Origin: Edaphobacter sp.
GTDB lineage: Bacteria > Acidobacteriota > Terriglobia > Terriglobales > Acidobacteriaceae
DNA length: 64,000 nt
Assembly (NCBI GenBank): GCA_025462645.1
Contig: JAOAPB010000072.1
Location: 1 to 64,000 of the forward strand
Reading direction: 5' to 3'
Shown here piece after piece: positions 52,654 to 61,900 of the stretch. A program made the translations under genes and the position numbers. The stretch's first letter is position 1. Each line of letters starts with the position of its first letter. The notes beneath the pieces are model-generated. The model did not search any database, was not told the origin of the DNA, and was given only the letters and a program-made list of their open reading frames with translations.

Positions 52654-53418
52654 TTATCGATTGGGTTCACTCCAGGGGCCAAGCAGAAAGCTGCCGTTGC
52701 CATCGGAGTCCCGCTCGTAGCCGAGAACGGCAAGGCCTCTGCTGAATGCTGCCTGCAGCGCCTCTCGGTTATTTGCTTGCAGCTCTTGCGCAAGAGCTCG
52801 CTGCTGGGCGTCCTGCTTCCACTGGTAGATGGTGTGCGGGACAGTGACTCGTTCGACGGCTTCGACCGGCTGAGACTCTCCGCGCAAAAGACTGGTTACG
52901 CGTGGCGAGTTCAGCCACCACTCCGCGTATAGCCTATCTGTCGGAAGGCCTCCCTGCAATGGGGATGAGGAGGGTCCATAAAAATCAGGATAGTAGCGCC
53001 GCGATATAGCTCCCAGACGGGCGATGTTCAGGTGGGCGTTTTTTATCTCCAGGGGATCGTAGGTCCACTCCATCAGGTCGAACCCGCGGGCGACCGCATC
53101 GTCACGCTGGGCCAGCTTCAGCCGACGGCCAAGGCCCGCATTCCGGTAGTCCGGCAACACGGCGAGCATATGCGAGTGCAGATACGCATGGCCATTGCGG
53201 TAGCCCGGCAAGGCCATCGCGAAGCCGATAATAGTGTTCCCGTCAAAGGCGCCAAGTACCTGGCCTCCGATGCGTTGCGCGACGAGAAAAACACGCCGCG
53301 GAATGAGATCCCCATCGCTATAGCCCCATACCTCGAGCTGTAAGACCACGCATCGCTCAAACTGGTCGAGAGTCGTGAGAGGCCGAATCTGGATGTTCTC
53401 GTGTGGATGTTCGTTCAT
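52654..53418 (-). CDS. GNAT-family N-acyltransferase (COG3375-like)
   Basis: 254 residues. IQIRPLTTLDQFERCVVLQL, then the acyl-CoA site region HSHMLAVLPDYRNAGLGRRL and AQRDDAVARGFDLMEWTYDP, NARLNIARLG-like segments and YYPDFYG match a GNAT group that is often a neighbour of OSBS/NSAR genes. In the Geobacillus pathway such an enzyme succinylates D-amino acids before racemisation. ATG 53418 starts two bases after the mazG stop, deciding the start. Acyl specificity is inferred. Confidence 0.85.
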   Translation of the reverse strand: MNEHPHENIQIRPLTTLDQFERCVVLQLEVWGYSDGDLIPRRVFLVAQRIGGQVLGAFDGNTIIGFAMALPGYRNGHAYLHSHMLAVLPDYRNAGLGRRLKLAQRDDAVARGFDLMEWTYDPLEIKNAHLNIARLGAISRRYYPDFYGPSSSPLQGGLPTDRLYAEWWLNSPRVTSLLRGESQPVEAVERVTVPHTIYQWKQDAQQRALAQELQANNREALQAAFSRGLAVLGYERDSDGNGSFLLGPWSEPNR

Positions 53419-53420
53419 GA

Positions 53421-54251
53421 CTATACTGGCCCGCTGGCGGCGTCCTTCGCCCCCTTCTTTGCGCTGTTCCATAGCTCTTCCAGCTGCGACGGTGTGCGAG
53501 CCGCCAGGGCGTCCGTGCCGCCTGCTGCGGTCTCCATCGCACGAAAGCGGCTGCGAAACTTCGCATTGGCGCCACGCAGGGCAGACTCTGGATCGATTTT
53601 AAGATGTCTGGCAAGGTTCACAGCAGTGAAGAGAAGATCCCCCAGCTCTTCCTCCGCCTTCGAGCCTTCAGCAGCAGGATTCAGCTCAGCCTCGAGCTCC
53701 CCGATCTCCTCCTGCAACTTGTCGAAGAGCCCCTCGACATTCGGCCAGTCGAAGCCGATCTTCGCCGCTCGCGAGCCAAGCTTCCCTGCCTCCAGCATCG
53801 CAGGCATCGTACGTGGAATGTCGTCGAGCATGGAACCTTCTGCACTGGCAGGGGCCTGCTTCTCCGCGCGCTTGATCTGCTCCCAATTACGCAGGACAGC
53901 ATCAGAGTCTGTGGCCTCTACTCCGGCAAAGATGTGCGGATGGCGTCGAATCAATTTGGCGTTCAAATTAGCCGCCACATTGGAGAGGGTGAAATAACCG
54001 GCCTCAGAGGCCATCTGTGCATAGAAGAGCACCTGCAGCAGCAGATCGCCCAACTCATCCTTCAGCTCGGGCCAGGCGCGGCGTTCAATAGCATCGAAGA
54101 CCTCATAGGTCTCCTCCAGCGTATACCGCTTGATGCTGTCGAAGGTCTGTTTTCGATCCCACGGACACCCATCGGGCCCTCGCAGACGGGCCATGATCGC
54201 GATAGCTTCCTGAAGGTGGTGGGCGGCCTCTTCGCTCGATGGTGACGCCAT
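53421..54251 (-). CDS. mazG: Nucleoside triphosphate pyrophosphohydrolase MazG
   Basis: 276 residues. Two MazG domains: near 10-115 (LRGPDGCPWDRKQTFDSIKR, then ETYEVFDAI and ELKDELGDLLLQVLFYAQM) and near 165-245 (EEIGELEAEL, EEELGDLLFTAVNLARHLKI). The ExxE...ExxD metal sites are intact in both. It hydrolyses non-canonical NTPs to NMP. The frame opens at 54305; ATG 54251 is preceded by GGAGG at short distance, so the exact start is uncertain. First of a mazG-GNAT-racemase operon. Confidence 0.93.
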   Translation of the reverse strand: MASPSSEEAAHHLQEAIAIMARLRGPDGCPWDRKQTFDSIKRYTLEETYEVFDAIERRAWPELKDELGDLLLQVLFYAQMASEAGYFTLSNVAANLNAKLIRRHPHIFAGVEATDSDAVLRNWEQIKRAEKQAPASAEGSMLDDIPRTMPAMLEAGKLGSRAAKIGFDWPNVEGLFDKLQEEIGELEAELNPAAEGSKAEEELGDLLFTAVNLARHLKIDPESALRGANAKFRSRFRAMETAAGGTDALAARTPSQLEELWNSAKKGAKDAASGPV

Positions 54252-54323
54252 ACCCTCCACTTTACCCGAACCCACGCCCGCTGGCACCTGCCGTGATAGC
54301 ATCATGCGCTGAGAGGGCCTTTC

Positions 54324-54878
54324 ATGATCGGAAAGTTTCTGACAAATTTAGTTTTGGCGGGAGCGTTGGCAGCATCGGCCCAGCAGACGACGCAACGTCC
54401 CGCGATAGCTCCAGACGGACAGATTACAGAACAGCGCGCCGCGATCAGCCGCCTGGATTTCATGCTCGGCACCTGGACCGGCAGCGGATGGATGATGCGT
54501 GGGCCTGGGCAACGGGCGGAGTTCAATCAGACAGAGGTAGTGCAGAAGAAGCTGGACGGAACCCTCATCACGATAGACGGCGATGGCCGCGACAAGAGCA
54601 ATCCGGACCGCAGCATTCACAATGCCTTCGCGGTATTCACCTACGTCCCCGAGACGAAGCAGTACCGCTTTCAGCCATACCTGCCCGGCCATCAGCTCGA
54701 TGTGTCGCCGACGGTCAGCGACCACTCGTGGACATGGGGCTTCGATGCGCCCTACGGCAAAACCCGCTTTACCCTCGACTTTACCGATGGCAGCTGGCAT
54801 GAGATCGGAGAGTTCTCTCGCGACAGCGGTCAGACCTGGGCAAAAAACTTTGAGATGACTCTCACGAAGGCAAAATGA
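54324..54878 (+). CDS. Secreted DUF1579-like protein
   Basis: 184 residues with a signal peptide (FLTNLVLAGALAASAQ). SRLDFMLGTWTGSGWMM near 48-64 and the following antiparallel strands look like the small lipocalin/DUF1579 barrel. Function unknown. The stop overlaps the next start by four bases. Confidence 0.7.
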   Translation: MIGKFLTNLVLAGALAASAQQTTQRPAIAPDGQITEQRAAISRLDFMLGTWTGSGWMMRGPGQRAEFNQTEVVQKKLDGTLITIDGDGRDKSNPDRSIHNAFAVFTYVPETKQYRFQPYLPGHQLDVSPTVSDHSWTWGFDAPYGKTRFTLDFTDGSWHEIGEFSRDSGQTWAKNFEMTLTKAK

Positions 54879-55075
54879 ACATCCCACCAAAGCAAAAGAG
54901 AAGCAGATGGACTCTGCTCCTCGCGCTGCCCTACCTGGCACTCTGTTTTCCGCAGCTATACGCCCGCGCCACGCCAACCCTGGCGGGCTTTCCCTTCTTC
55001 TACTGGTATCAACTCGCGACAGTGATCGTCACTTCGGCGTTGTTGGGCTTCGTCTATCGCAAACTGAAGACTTGA
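54875..55075 (+). CDS. DUF3311 small membrane protein
   Basis: 66 residues, two membrane segments (WTLLLALPYLALCFPQLYA and FFYWYQLATVIVTSALLGFV), the pattern of DUF3311. In most genomes it is the small partner of a sodium:solute symporter encoded directly downstream. No symporter follows here; a terminator does. Confidence 0.8.
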   Translation: MNIPPKQKRSRWTLLLALPYLALCFPQLYARATPTLAGFPFFYWYQLATVIVTSALLGFVYRKLKT

Positions 55076-55138
55076 TTCCTGGAGATAGGCTGGCAGGGTC
55101 TTGCATTATGCTACCCCGCCGCCTGGGAGAGGAGAGCA

Positions 55139-55162
55139 ACGCGCCCGTAGCATCGGGCGCGT
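55139..55162. terminator. GC-rich terminator hairpin
   Basis: ACGCGCCCG and CGGGCGCGT form a perfect 9-bp stem around TAGCAT, followed by CGCTTTAGAAAAG. It lies between the DUF3311 gene and the convergent ompA-like gene. Confidence 0.75.
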
Positions 55163-55234
55163 CGCTTTAGAAAAGATTTGTGATGCAGATTGTGTTGCGG
55201 AGCTTGATTAGAAGATCTGTTGAACGCTCAATCG

Positions 55235-56002
55235 CTACTGTCCGCTCGGTGGTGCACTGGCCGAGGTCGCAGGCTGGTCGCTCATGTTGGTCAGCAGCTT
55301 GACCTCGACACGACGGTTCTTGGCCCGTCCCTCAGCAGTGCGATCGCTCGCAACCTGCTGGTCTTTGCCAATGCCAACCAGATAAAACTTGTGAGGCGGG
55401 ATGTTGTGCTTGGATGCCAGATAGTTTGCAACGGCATCCGCGCGACGCTGGCTGAGCTGATAGTTGTAGTTGGCATCGCCGACCGAATCGGTTCCACCCG
55501 TCAACTGCAGGATGTAACCACGCGCATTCGACAGACTCGTCGCCAGGTCGTCCAACTGCTTCTTATCCGCCGCGGTAAGAACCGCTTTGTCGAAGGCGAA
55601 CGTGACACTCACATCGGCCAGTGGCTTGTAGTTATCCAGATTGGCGACTACCCCAGTCAGGCTGTCGACCCGGTTATAGGCCTCTTGCGCGGAGCGGCCG
55701 GCCGCATCGGCAGATTGTCCCGCTGCCATCGCATGCTGGTCCGCGGTATCGGCAGCGCTCTGAGCTCCGGTTATACCCTTTTGAGCACGCTCGTCTGTAT
55801 CCCTTATATTGCGGTGATCGGCAGCAGTCTTGCTGTCCAGCTCGTTTGTCTGCTGAATGATCGGAGTGGTCTGCGAACGGACATAGTTCTTGCTGGAGCA
55901 GCCGACCGTCAAGGCTAGAACAAGGGCACTTGCTGCAACTGCCTGACAGGCCGACTTCATCTTGCCGTCGGTGGAAATATCGAATCGCATATTGGAGCTC
56001 AT
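55235..56002 (-). CDS. OmpA/Pal-family peptidoglycan-associated lipoprotein
   Basis: 255 residues. Signal with lipobox (ALVLALTVGCSSK), then a coiled-coil region rich in Ala/Asp/Gln (about 45-130), then an OmpA-like domain (VTFAFDKAVLTAADKKQLDD, TGGTDSVGDANYNYQLSQRR, GRAKNRRVEVKL) that binds peptidoglycan. AGGAG lies 9 bases before ATG 56002; ATG 56011 is too close to it. It tethers the outer membrane to the wall. Confidence 0.9.
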   Translation of the reverse strand: MSSNMRFDISTDGKMKSACQAVAASALVLALTVGCSSKNYVRSQTTPIIQQTNELDSKTAADHRNIRDTDERAQKGITGAQSAADTADQHAMAAGQSADAAGRSAQEAYNRVDSLTGVVANLDNYKPLADVSVTFAFDKAVLTAADKKQLDDLATSLSNARGYILQLTGGTDSVGDANYNYQLSQRRADAVANYLASKHNIPPHKFYLVGIGKDQQVASDRTAEGRAKNRRVEVKLLTNMSDQPATSASAPPSGQ

Positions 56003-56254
56003 TGTTGTCATCTCCTGTTTCTAACAATCTTCAACACTGTCATACACAGCAATTTCCATGCCAAAGAAAGTAGACAAGTAAGCTCCCCTTTTTCATGCAC
56101 ATACGGTAAACAATCAGCACTTAGTTGCAACATGGCACCCGGGCCAGTCGGGAACTTTTGATGCGGAGATGCGTCAAATGTACTCAGACCGCTTGCGATG
56201 CAATCGCTTAGCCTTCGTGGCGTCTACACTGAGACGCAGACGCTGATTTACGTC

Positions 56255-58246
56255 ATGGACCTTTACCAGAAAATTCGGACCATCCCCACCCAGCCAGGTT
56301 GTTATCTCTACAAGAACGCCGAAGGCGAGGTCATCTATGTCGGCAAGGCGAAGAACCTCCGCGCACGGGTGCGATCCTATTTTCTGGATGCCTCGCAGTC
56401 CAACGCCAAGACTGGAACCCTCATGCGCGAGGCCGTCGATGTGGAATACATCACGGTCGCCAACGAGCACGAAGCCCTCGCCCTAGAGAACAACCTCATC
56501 AAGCAGAAGAAGCCGCGCTTCAACATCCTGCTGCGCGACGACAAGACCTATCCCTACATCAAGCTCACGATGAACGACCGCTACCCGAAGGTCTTCGTCA
56601 CCCGCCGTCTCCGCAAGGACGGCAGCGCCTACTTCGGTCCCTACTTCCCCGGCAACCTGGCCTACCGCCTCGTAGACCTCATCCATCGCAGCTTCCTCAT
56701 CCCCAGCTGCAAGGTCGACCTGTCGCGCTACCATCCCCGAGCCTGCCTGCAGTACTACATCAAGCGCTGCCTCGGCCCCTGCGTCGAGGGCCTGACAACA
56801 CCCGAGGCCTACAAACAGACCGTCCGCGATGTCCAGCTCTTTCTCGAAGGCAGGCCGAACGAGTTGGAGCAGTCGCTCACGAAACGCATGGGGCAGGCAG
56901 CCGAAGCCGAGCAGTTCGAGCTGGCCGCCCGCCTGCGTGATCAGATCGTCACCGTCCACCAGATGCAGGACAAGCAGCGCATCGCAACCACAGACAACGA
57001 GGACGCCGACGTCTTCGGCTACCACTACGAGAACGAGATGCTCGCCGTGAATCTCTTCCACATGCGCAGCGGCAAGATCGTGGATCGCCGCGACTTCTTC
57101 TGGGAGGACCTGCCCGAGTTCCTCTCCGAGACCCTCAACGAACTGGCCACCGAGACTGAGGAGGCCGAATCACTCCCCCGCACGGAGCCCGATCCCGCAG
57201 TACCGGCGCCGGAGATAGAGGAGAGCGCCCCGCGAGTCCAGTACTCACCCGTCTCCGAGCTTGGAGGCGCCTTCAGTCCGGCCGAGTTCTTCTCCGCTCT
57301 TCTGAAGCAGCTCTATCTCGACCAGAGCTATATCCCACGATCCGTCCTCGTGCCGGTTGAGTTTCCCGACCGCGCCATACTCGCGGAGATGCTCACCGAA
57401 CGCACCGGAAAGCGTATCGAGATTCTCGCCCCCCAGCGTGGAGAAAAACGCTCTCTCGTCGATCTCGTATGCCAGAACGCGAAGCAGTCCTACGACCAGC
57501 GCTTCCGCGTGTTGCAACCAGGCATGAAGGCGATCCAGGAGGCCCTCCAGGACGCGCTCACCCTCGAAGAGCTCCCCACCAGAATCGAGTGCTTCGACAT
57601 CTCGCACATCCAGGGCGCTGAAACCGTCGCATCGATGGTCGTCTGGGAGGACGGCGCGATGAAGAAGTCCGACTACCGCAAGTTCCAGGTGAAGACCGTC
57701 ACCGGCGTCGACGACTTCGCCAGCATGCGCGAGGTCATCCAGCGCCGGTACAAGCGTCTCCTCGAGGACAACAAGCCCTTCCCCTCCCTGATCCTCATCG
57801 ACGGCGGACTCGGCCAGCTCCATGCAGCCTACGCCGCTCTCGAAGAGATCGGCGTCACGCTGCAACCTCTCGCCTCCATCGCGAAGCGCGAGGAGATCAT
57901 CTACGTCTACGGGCAGGAGAGCGAGCCGGTAGTGCTCGATCGCCGCTCCCCCGTGCTGCACCTCATCCAGAAGATTCGCGACGAGAGCCACCGCTTCGCC
58001 GTAACCTATCACCGCAAGCGCAGGGAGATGCGCGACCGCGACAGCGAGCTACTATCCATTCCCGGCGTAGGCCCCCGCACTCGTCAGCGACTAATCGAGC
58101 ACTTCGGCAGCGTGCGCGGAATCAAACAGGCAAAGCCAGATGCGCTGACCGCCGTTGTAAACGCAGCCACGGCCGAGCGCATCCGCAAATACTTTGACTC
58201 CCAGTCCAAATCGCCGGACACCCCGGTGCTGACCGTGCTGAACTAA
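56255..58246 (+). CDS. uvrC: UvrABC excinuclease subunit C
   Basis: 663 residues. GIY-YIG nuclease domain at the N-terminus (PGCYLYKNAEGEVIYVGKAK), UvrB-binding UVR motif near 205-240, the RNase H-like nuclease (ECFDISHIQGAETVASMVVW, LILIDGGLGQLHAA) and the C-terminal helix-hairpin-helix pair (LLSIPGVGPRTRQRLIEHFG). It makes both incisions in nucleotide excision repair. The frame opens at 56198, but the family starts MDLYQKIRTIPTQPG, so ATG 56255 is used. Confidence 0.96.
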   Translation: MDLYQKIRTIPTQPGCYLYKNAEGEVIYVGKAKNLRARVRSYFLDASQSNAKTGTLMREAVDVEYITVANEHEALALENNLIKQKKPRFNILLRDDKTYPYIKLTMNDRYPKVFVTRRLRKDGSAYFGPYFPGNLAYRLVDLIHRSFLIPSCKVDLSRYHPRACLQYYIKRCLGPCVEGLTTPEAYKQTVRDVQLFLEGRPNELEQSLTKRMGQAAEAEQFELAARLRDQIVTVHQMQDKQRIATTDNEDADVFGYHYENEMLAVNLFHMRSGKIVDRRDFFWEDLPEFLSETLNELATETEEAESLPRTEPDPAVPAPEIEESAPRVQYSPVSELGGAFSPAEFFSALLKQLYLDQSYIPRSVLVPVEFPDRAILAEMLTERTGKRIEILAPQRGEKRSLVDLVCQNAKQSYDQRFRVLQPGMKAIQEALQDALTLEELPTRIECFDISHIQGAETVASMVVWEDGAMKKSDYRKFQVKTVTGVDDFASMREVIQRRYKRLLEDNKPFPSLILIDGGLGQLHAAYAALEEIGVTLQPLASIAKREEIIYVYGQESEPVVLDRRSPVLHLIQKIRDESHRFAVTYHRKRREMRDRDSELLSIPGVGPRTRQRLIEHFGSVRGIKQAKPDALTAVVNAATAERIRKYFDSQSKSPDTPVLTVLN

Positions 58247-58251
58247 CTCCC

Positions 58252-58290
58252 GAGGGAGAACGCCAGCATAATCACCTGGCATCCTCCCTC
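58252..58290. terminator. Compound terminator between uvrC and the PEP-CTERM gene
   Basis: GAGGGAG-AAC-GCCAG ... CTGGC-ATC-CTCCCTC: a 7-bp outer and 5-bp inner stem separated by a symmetric 3-base internal loop, between two convergent genes. Confidence 0.7.
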
Positions 58291-58304
58291 AGGAGATTAC
58301 GGGA

Positions 58305-58910
58305 TCAAGCCCTGACTCTCCGCCGTGCCATCTCCACAACTCCAGCCAGCCCGGTCCCCAACAGCACCAGCGAACCCGGCTCCGGTACAACTCCACCACC
58401 CGGACCACCCGGATCCCCAGGATTTCCCGGGCCGCCAGTCGTATACGTCAGATCATCCAGAATGAACTGATCCGGAATCCCGGTTCCATCACTGAAGAGC
58501 AACTTCGAGATACCAGTCAGATTCAAGCTCAGCAAGCTCGACGAGCCGATATTCCCTGCTCCGGTAACACTTCCCAGAAGATTGTCGGAGGCGTCATACG
58601 CCGTAACCGTCAGATCGAAGAAGTCCGTGTAATAGAAGCTGATTCCATCCTGCAGCACATCGAACACGATCCCCAAATCCTCGTTCGGATCGTTCGTGAT
58701 CACGCCCTGACCGGAGTGCGCCGGAAAATTGAAGAAATCATGATCGGGATTATCGGCTGTCAACTGCAGCGCATTCGTAAACGTCAACCCCGCATACTGT
58801 GTCGTAACCTGAGTTAAATCGCCGAGCTGTTCAAAGTCGAGGGTTGTTGCCCCAGCAGACCTGAACGCCGCAGCCACAAAAACAAAACAAAGCAGAGAGA
58901 ATTTCTTCAA
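58305..58910 (-). CDS. PEP-CTERM sorted extracellular protein
   Basis: 201 residues. Signal peptide (FSLLCFVFVAAAFRSAGA), a beta-rich domain (TLDFEQLGDLTQVTTQYAGL), a Gly/Pro linker (GGPGNPGDPGGPGGG) and a C-terminal sorting tail VPEPGSLVLLGTGLAGVVEM plus ARRRVRA. The PEP motif, hydrophobic span and basic end are the substrate signal of an exosortase, which is not in this window. It is probably an adhesin or matrix protein. Confidence 0.9.
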   Translation of the reverse strand: MKKFSLLCFVFVAAAFRSAGATTLDFEQLGDLTQVTTQYAGLTFTNALQLTADNPDHDFFNFPAHSGQGVITNDPNEDLGIVFDVLQDGISFYYTDFFDLTVTAYDASDNLLGSVTGAGNIGSSSLLSLNLTGISKLLFSDGTGIPDQFILDDLTYTTGGPGNPGDPGGPGGGVVPEPGSLVLLGTGLAGVVEMARRRVRA

Positions 58911-59371
58911 GTGAAGCCTCCAGAATTAAAACTATCGAAAAGTGCATCTCGCTGGATGTCCTATGAGCTACTTAGCAACTCCATCGCCAAACAGTCAACC
59001 ACATCGTCAACGAAGATATCTTCAACACAGATAAGCGATTAGCTGTCTAATCTCGGAATCGAATCATCTTAAAGTCGAATGCCCGCTGCAGCACCTTGCA
59101 TAAAAACAGGAAACGTTTCCGCCTGACCGATAGCCAAATAAAACTTCCGGAGAAGTTGCGTGGACGGGTTATCTGTAGCAATTCTCTAGAATAAAAGTTG
59201 AGAAAAGGATCGATCAGAGATTGAGACAGAAGGACTGCTCGGCTCCGCGAAATACGCAGTCATTCCGCTCAATTAAATTCGCAGGAATCCCTCTTGTCTC
59301 GAAGATAAAATTCACTGCAAGCATGTAATCCAGGGGGCACCCCCGCCCAAACGCTCTAAACTGAGAACACG
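58911..59371. other. Gene-free region between the PEP-CTERM and FKBP genes
   Basis: 460 bases holding the promoters of two divergent genes. It contains the perfect palindrome GGAAACGTTTCC (59109-59120), of a LacI/CcpA-like form. No c-di-GMP or other riboswitch core was recognised. Confidence 0.5.
59109..59120. promoter_or_regulatory. Palindrome GGAAACGTTTCC
   Basis: A perfect 12-bp palindrome in the intergenic region, possible repressor site. It has an AACGTT centre like LacI-family operators. Confidence 0.35.
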
Positions 59372-60079
59372 ATGACCTTCAAGCTCTCCTCGCTCGCCCT
59401 TCTGGCCACCCTTACCACCGGAGCCACCGCTCAGACCGCAACCGCTCCGAAGAAGCCCGTCGTTCACCGCACTACCGCAGCTGCTACGACGGCAAAGCCA
59501 AAGCCCGCAGCCCCAGCGACTCCAGTGGCAAATCCTGCCGACAATCCGCCCAACGTCCCCAAGGTCGTCGGCACGCCTCAGCCCCTCTACGCCCTCCGCT
59601 ACGTCGACACCGTCATCGGCACCGGGCCTATCGCTGTGCCCCGCAAGTTCTACACCGTCCACTACACCGGCTGGCTCACCGACGGCACCAAGTTCGACTC
59701 CTCCGTCGACCGCGGCACTCCCATCACCTTCCCCTACGGAGCCCGCCAGGTCATCCCCGGCTGGGACACCGGCTTCGAGGGCATGCACGTCGGTGGCAAG
59801 CGCCGTCTCTACATCCCCTATCAACTGGCCTACGGCGAGCCAGGCCGCCCCCCGGTCATCCCCGCCAAGGCCGACCTCATCTTCGACATCGAACTCGTCG
59901 GCATGTCCGACACCCCACCACAGCCCAAGCCGGAGCCGAAACCCGAAGCCAAGCCCGAGACAAATCCCGAGGCCAAACCCAACGCCGAGCCTGGTTCCAA
60001 GCCCGAGACAAGCGCTCCAGCCGAATCTCCAGCCCCCGAGGCCCAGCCCAAAACTCCCCCGCATCCGGAAGGCCTCTAA
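59372..60079 (+). CDS. Exported FKBP-type peptidyl-prolyl isomerase with Pro-rich tail
   Basis: 235 residues. Signal peptide ([17 protein letters not shown]), an Ala/Pro linker, the FKBP domain about 70-180 ([59 protein letters not shown]), then a 55-residue tail of [16 protein letters not shown] repeats. It assists folding of exported proteins; the tail may span the wall or bind it. Confidence 0.93.
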   Translation: MTFKLSSLALLATLTTGATAQTATAPKKPVVHRTTAAATTAKPKPAAPATPVANPADNPPNVPKVVGTPQPLYALRYVDTVIGTGPIAVPRKFYTVHYTGWLTDGTKFDSSVDRGTPITFPYGARQVIPGWDTGFEGMHVGGKRRLYIPYQLAYGEPGRPPVIPAKADLIFDIELVGMSDTPPQPKPEPKPEAKPETNPEAKPNAEPGSKPETSAPAESPAPEAQPKTPPHPEGL

Positions 60080-60115
60080 TCGCGTCCAATCTCAGGACGG
60101 TTAGAATCAACCTAC

Positions 60116-61858
60116 ATGTTTGAAAGGCTTAGACCACTCAACCCATACCTCAGGCGCTACTGGAAGAGTCTCGCCTGGGGAGGCGTTGCGACCATCCTCT
60201 ACAACGTCATCAAGGTCCTCATCCCCGCCGTCATCGGACGCGCCGTGGACGACATGCAGCACGGCCTCACCCAGGCAAAGATCCTCCACCACGGCCTCAG
60301 CCTCCTCCTCATCGCCGCCTGTTCCGCCATCTTTCTCTACATCACCCGCCAGGTCATCATCGGAGCCTCGCGCGAGATCGAGTTCGACCTCCGCAACGAT
60401 CTCTTCAGCAACCTCGAACGCCAGTCGCCCAGCTTCTACCACACCCATCGCACCGGCGACATCATGGCCCGCACCACCAACGACCTCAACGCCGTCCGTC
60501 AGCTCCTCGGCCCGGCCATCATGTACAGCGCCAACACCATCGTCTTCACCGCGGCCGCGCTGCCCTTCATGTATCGCATCAGCCCCAGGCTGACCCTCTG
60601 CGCCTTCGTTCCCCTTCCCATCGCCTCGGTCCTGGTCCAGTACTTCGGCAACCGCATCCATCGCCGCTTCGAGCGCATCCAGGCCATGTTCTCCGATATC
60701 TCCGCCAAGGCCCAGGAGAACTTCTCCGGAGCCCGCCTCATCCGCGCCTTCGCCCAGGAAGAGGCCGAGATCGCCTCCTTCGAGACCGCCAACCGCGAGT
60801 ACATCCGCCGCAGCCTCTACCTCGTCCGCCTCATGGCCATGCTCTGGCCCACGCTGGAGTTCGTCCTCGGCCTCTCCCTCATGATCACGCTTCTCGTCGG
60901 CGGTCACGAGGTCGTCTCCCACCGCATCTCCGTCGGCCAGTTCACCGCCTTCAACGTCTACATGGTGCAGCTCACCTGGCCCATGATCGCCGTCGGCTGG
61001 GTCGTCAACCTCTTCCAGCGTGGCACCGCCTCCATCGTCCGCATCGACGAGCTCCTCAAGCAGAAGCCCTCCATAGCCGACGAACCCACTGCCGTCGCCC
61101 AACCCGTCACCGGAAACATCGAGTTCAACCATCTCACCTTCGGCTACGAAGGCGGCCCTGCGGTCCTCCACGACATCAACCTCCGCATCCCCGCCGGCAC
61201 CAGCCTCGCGATCGTAGGCCCCACCGGTTCAGGGAAGTCCACCCTGGTCAACCTCATCCCCCGCCTGCTGGACGCCGCTCCCGGAGCAGTCCTGATCGAC
61301 GGCCGGCCTATCCGCCACTTCACGCTCGCCGAGCTCCGCAAAGACATCGGCTTCGTCCCCCAGGAGACCTTCCTCTTCTCCGACACCATCCGCCAGAACA
61401 TCGCCTTCGGCAAGCCGGATGCAACCTCCGATCAGGTGCAGGACGCAGCCACCATCGCCCACATCAGTACCGAGATCCTCGAGTTCCCCAAGGGCTTCGA
61501 CACCATGGTCGGAGAGCGCGGAGTCACCCTCTCTGGCGGTCAGAAGCAACGCACCGCTATCGCCAGAGCCGTCATACGCGACCCACGCATCCTCATCCTC
61601 GATGACGCCTTGGCCAGCGTCGATACCTACACCGAAGAACGTATCCTCTCCGGCCTCCGCCAGTGCATGGAAGGCCGCACGACCGTCTTCATCTCGCACC
61701 GCATCTCTACGGCACGCAACGCCGACCAGATCGCCGTCCTGGTCAGCGGACGCATCGCCGAACTGGGCACACACGACGAACTCCTCGCCCGCAACGGCTA
61801 CTACACCAGCCTCTTCGAAAAACAACGTCTCGAAGAAGAGCTCTCAGTAGCCACCTAG
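60116..61858 (+). CDS. ABC exporter half-transporter, MsbA/MdlB-like
   Basis: 580 residues, six membrane segments (about 20-310) fused to an ATPase domain. Walker A GPTGSGKST, LSGGQKQR signature, Walker B ILILDDALASVD and switch His ISHRIS are intact. The membrane domain reads FERLRPLNPYLRRYWKSLAW at the start. It probably works as a homodimer exporting lipids or drugs; substrate unknown. A minisatellite starts about 40 bases after its stop. Confidence 0.9.
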   Translation: MFERLRPLNPYLRRYWKSLAWGGVATILYNVIKVLIPAVIGRAVDDMQHGLTQAKILHHGLSLLLIAACSAIFLYITRQVIIGASREIEFDLRNDLFSNLERQSPSFYHTHRTGDIMARTTNDLNAVRQLLGPAIMYSANTIVFTAAALPFMYRISPRLTLCAFVPLPIASVLVQYFGNRIHRRFERIQAMFSDISAKAQENFSGARLIRAFAQEEAEIASFETANREYIRRSLYLVRLMAMLWPTLEFVLGLSLMITLLVGGHEVVSHRISVGQFTAFNVYMVQLTWPMIAVGWVVNLFQRGTASIVRIDELLKQKPSIADEPTAVAQPVTGNIEFNHLTFGYEGGPAVLHDINLRIPAGTSLAIVGPTGSGKSTLVNLIPRLLDAAPGAVLIDGRPIRHFTLAELRKDIGFVPQETFLFSDTIRQNIAFGKPDATSDQVQDAATIAHISTEILEFPKGFDTMVGERGVTLSGGQKQRTAIARAVIRDPRILILDDALASVDTYTEERILSGLRQCMEGRTTVFISHRISTARNADQIAVLVSGRIAELGTHDELLARNGYYTSLFEKQRLEEELSVAT

Positions 61859-61900
61859 CCCCAGATCAATCTCATTTTGCTGTTATGAGTAGTTGCTGTT

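Noticed and set aside
60107..61171. Acidic minus-strand frame opposite the ABC exporter
   Set aside because: Shadow of a strongly coded gene; Glu/Asp/Gly repeats reflect its codon bias.
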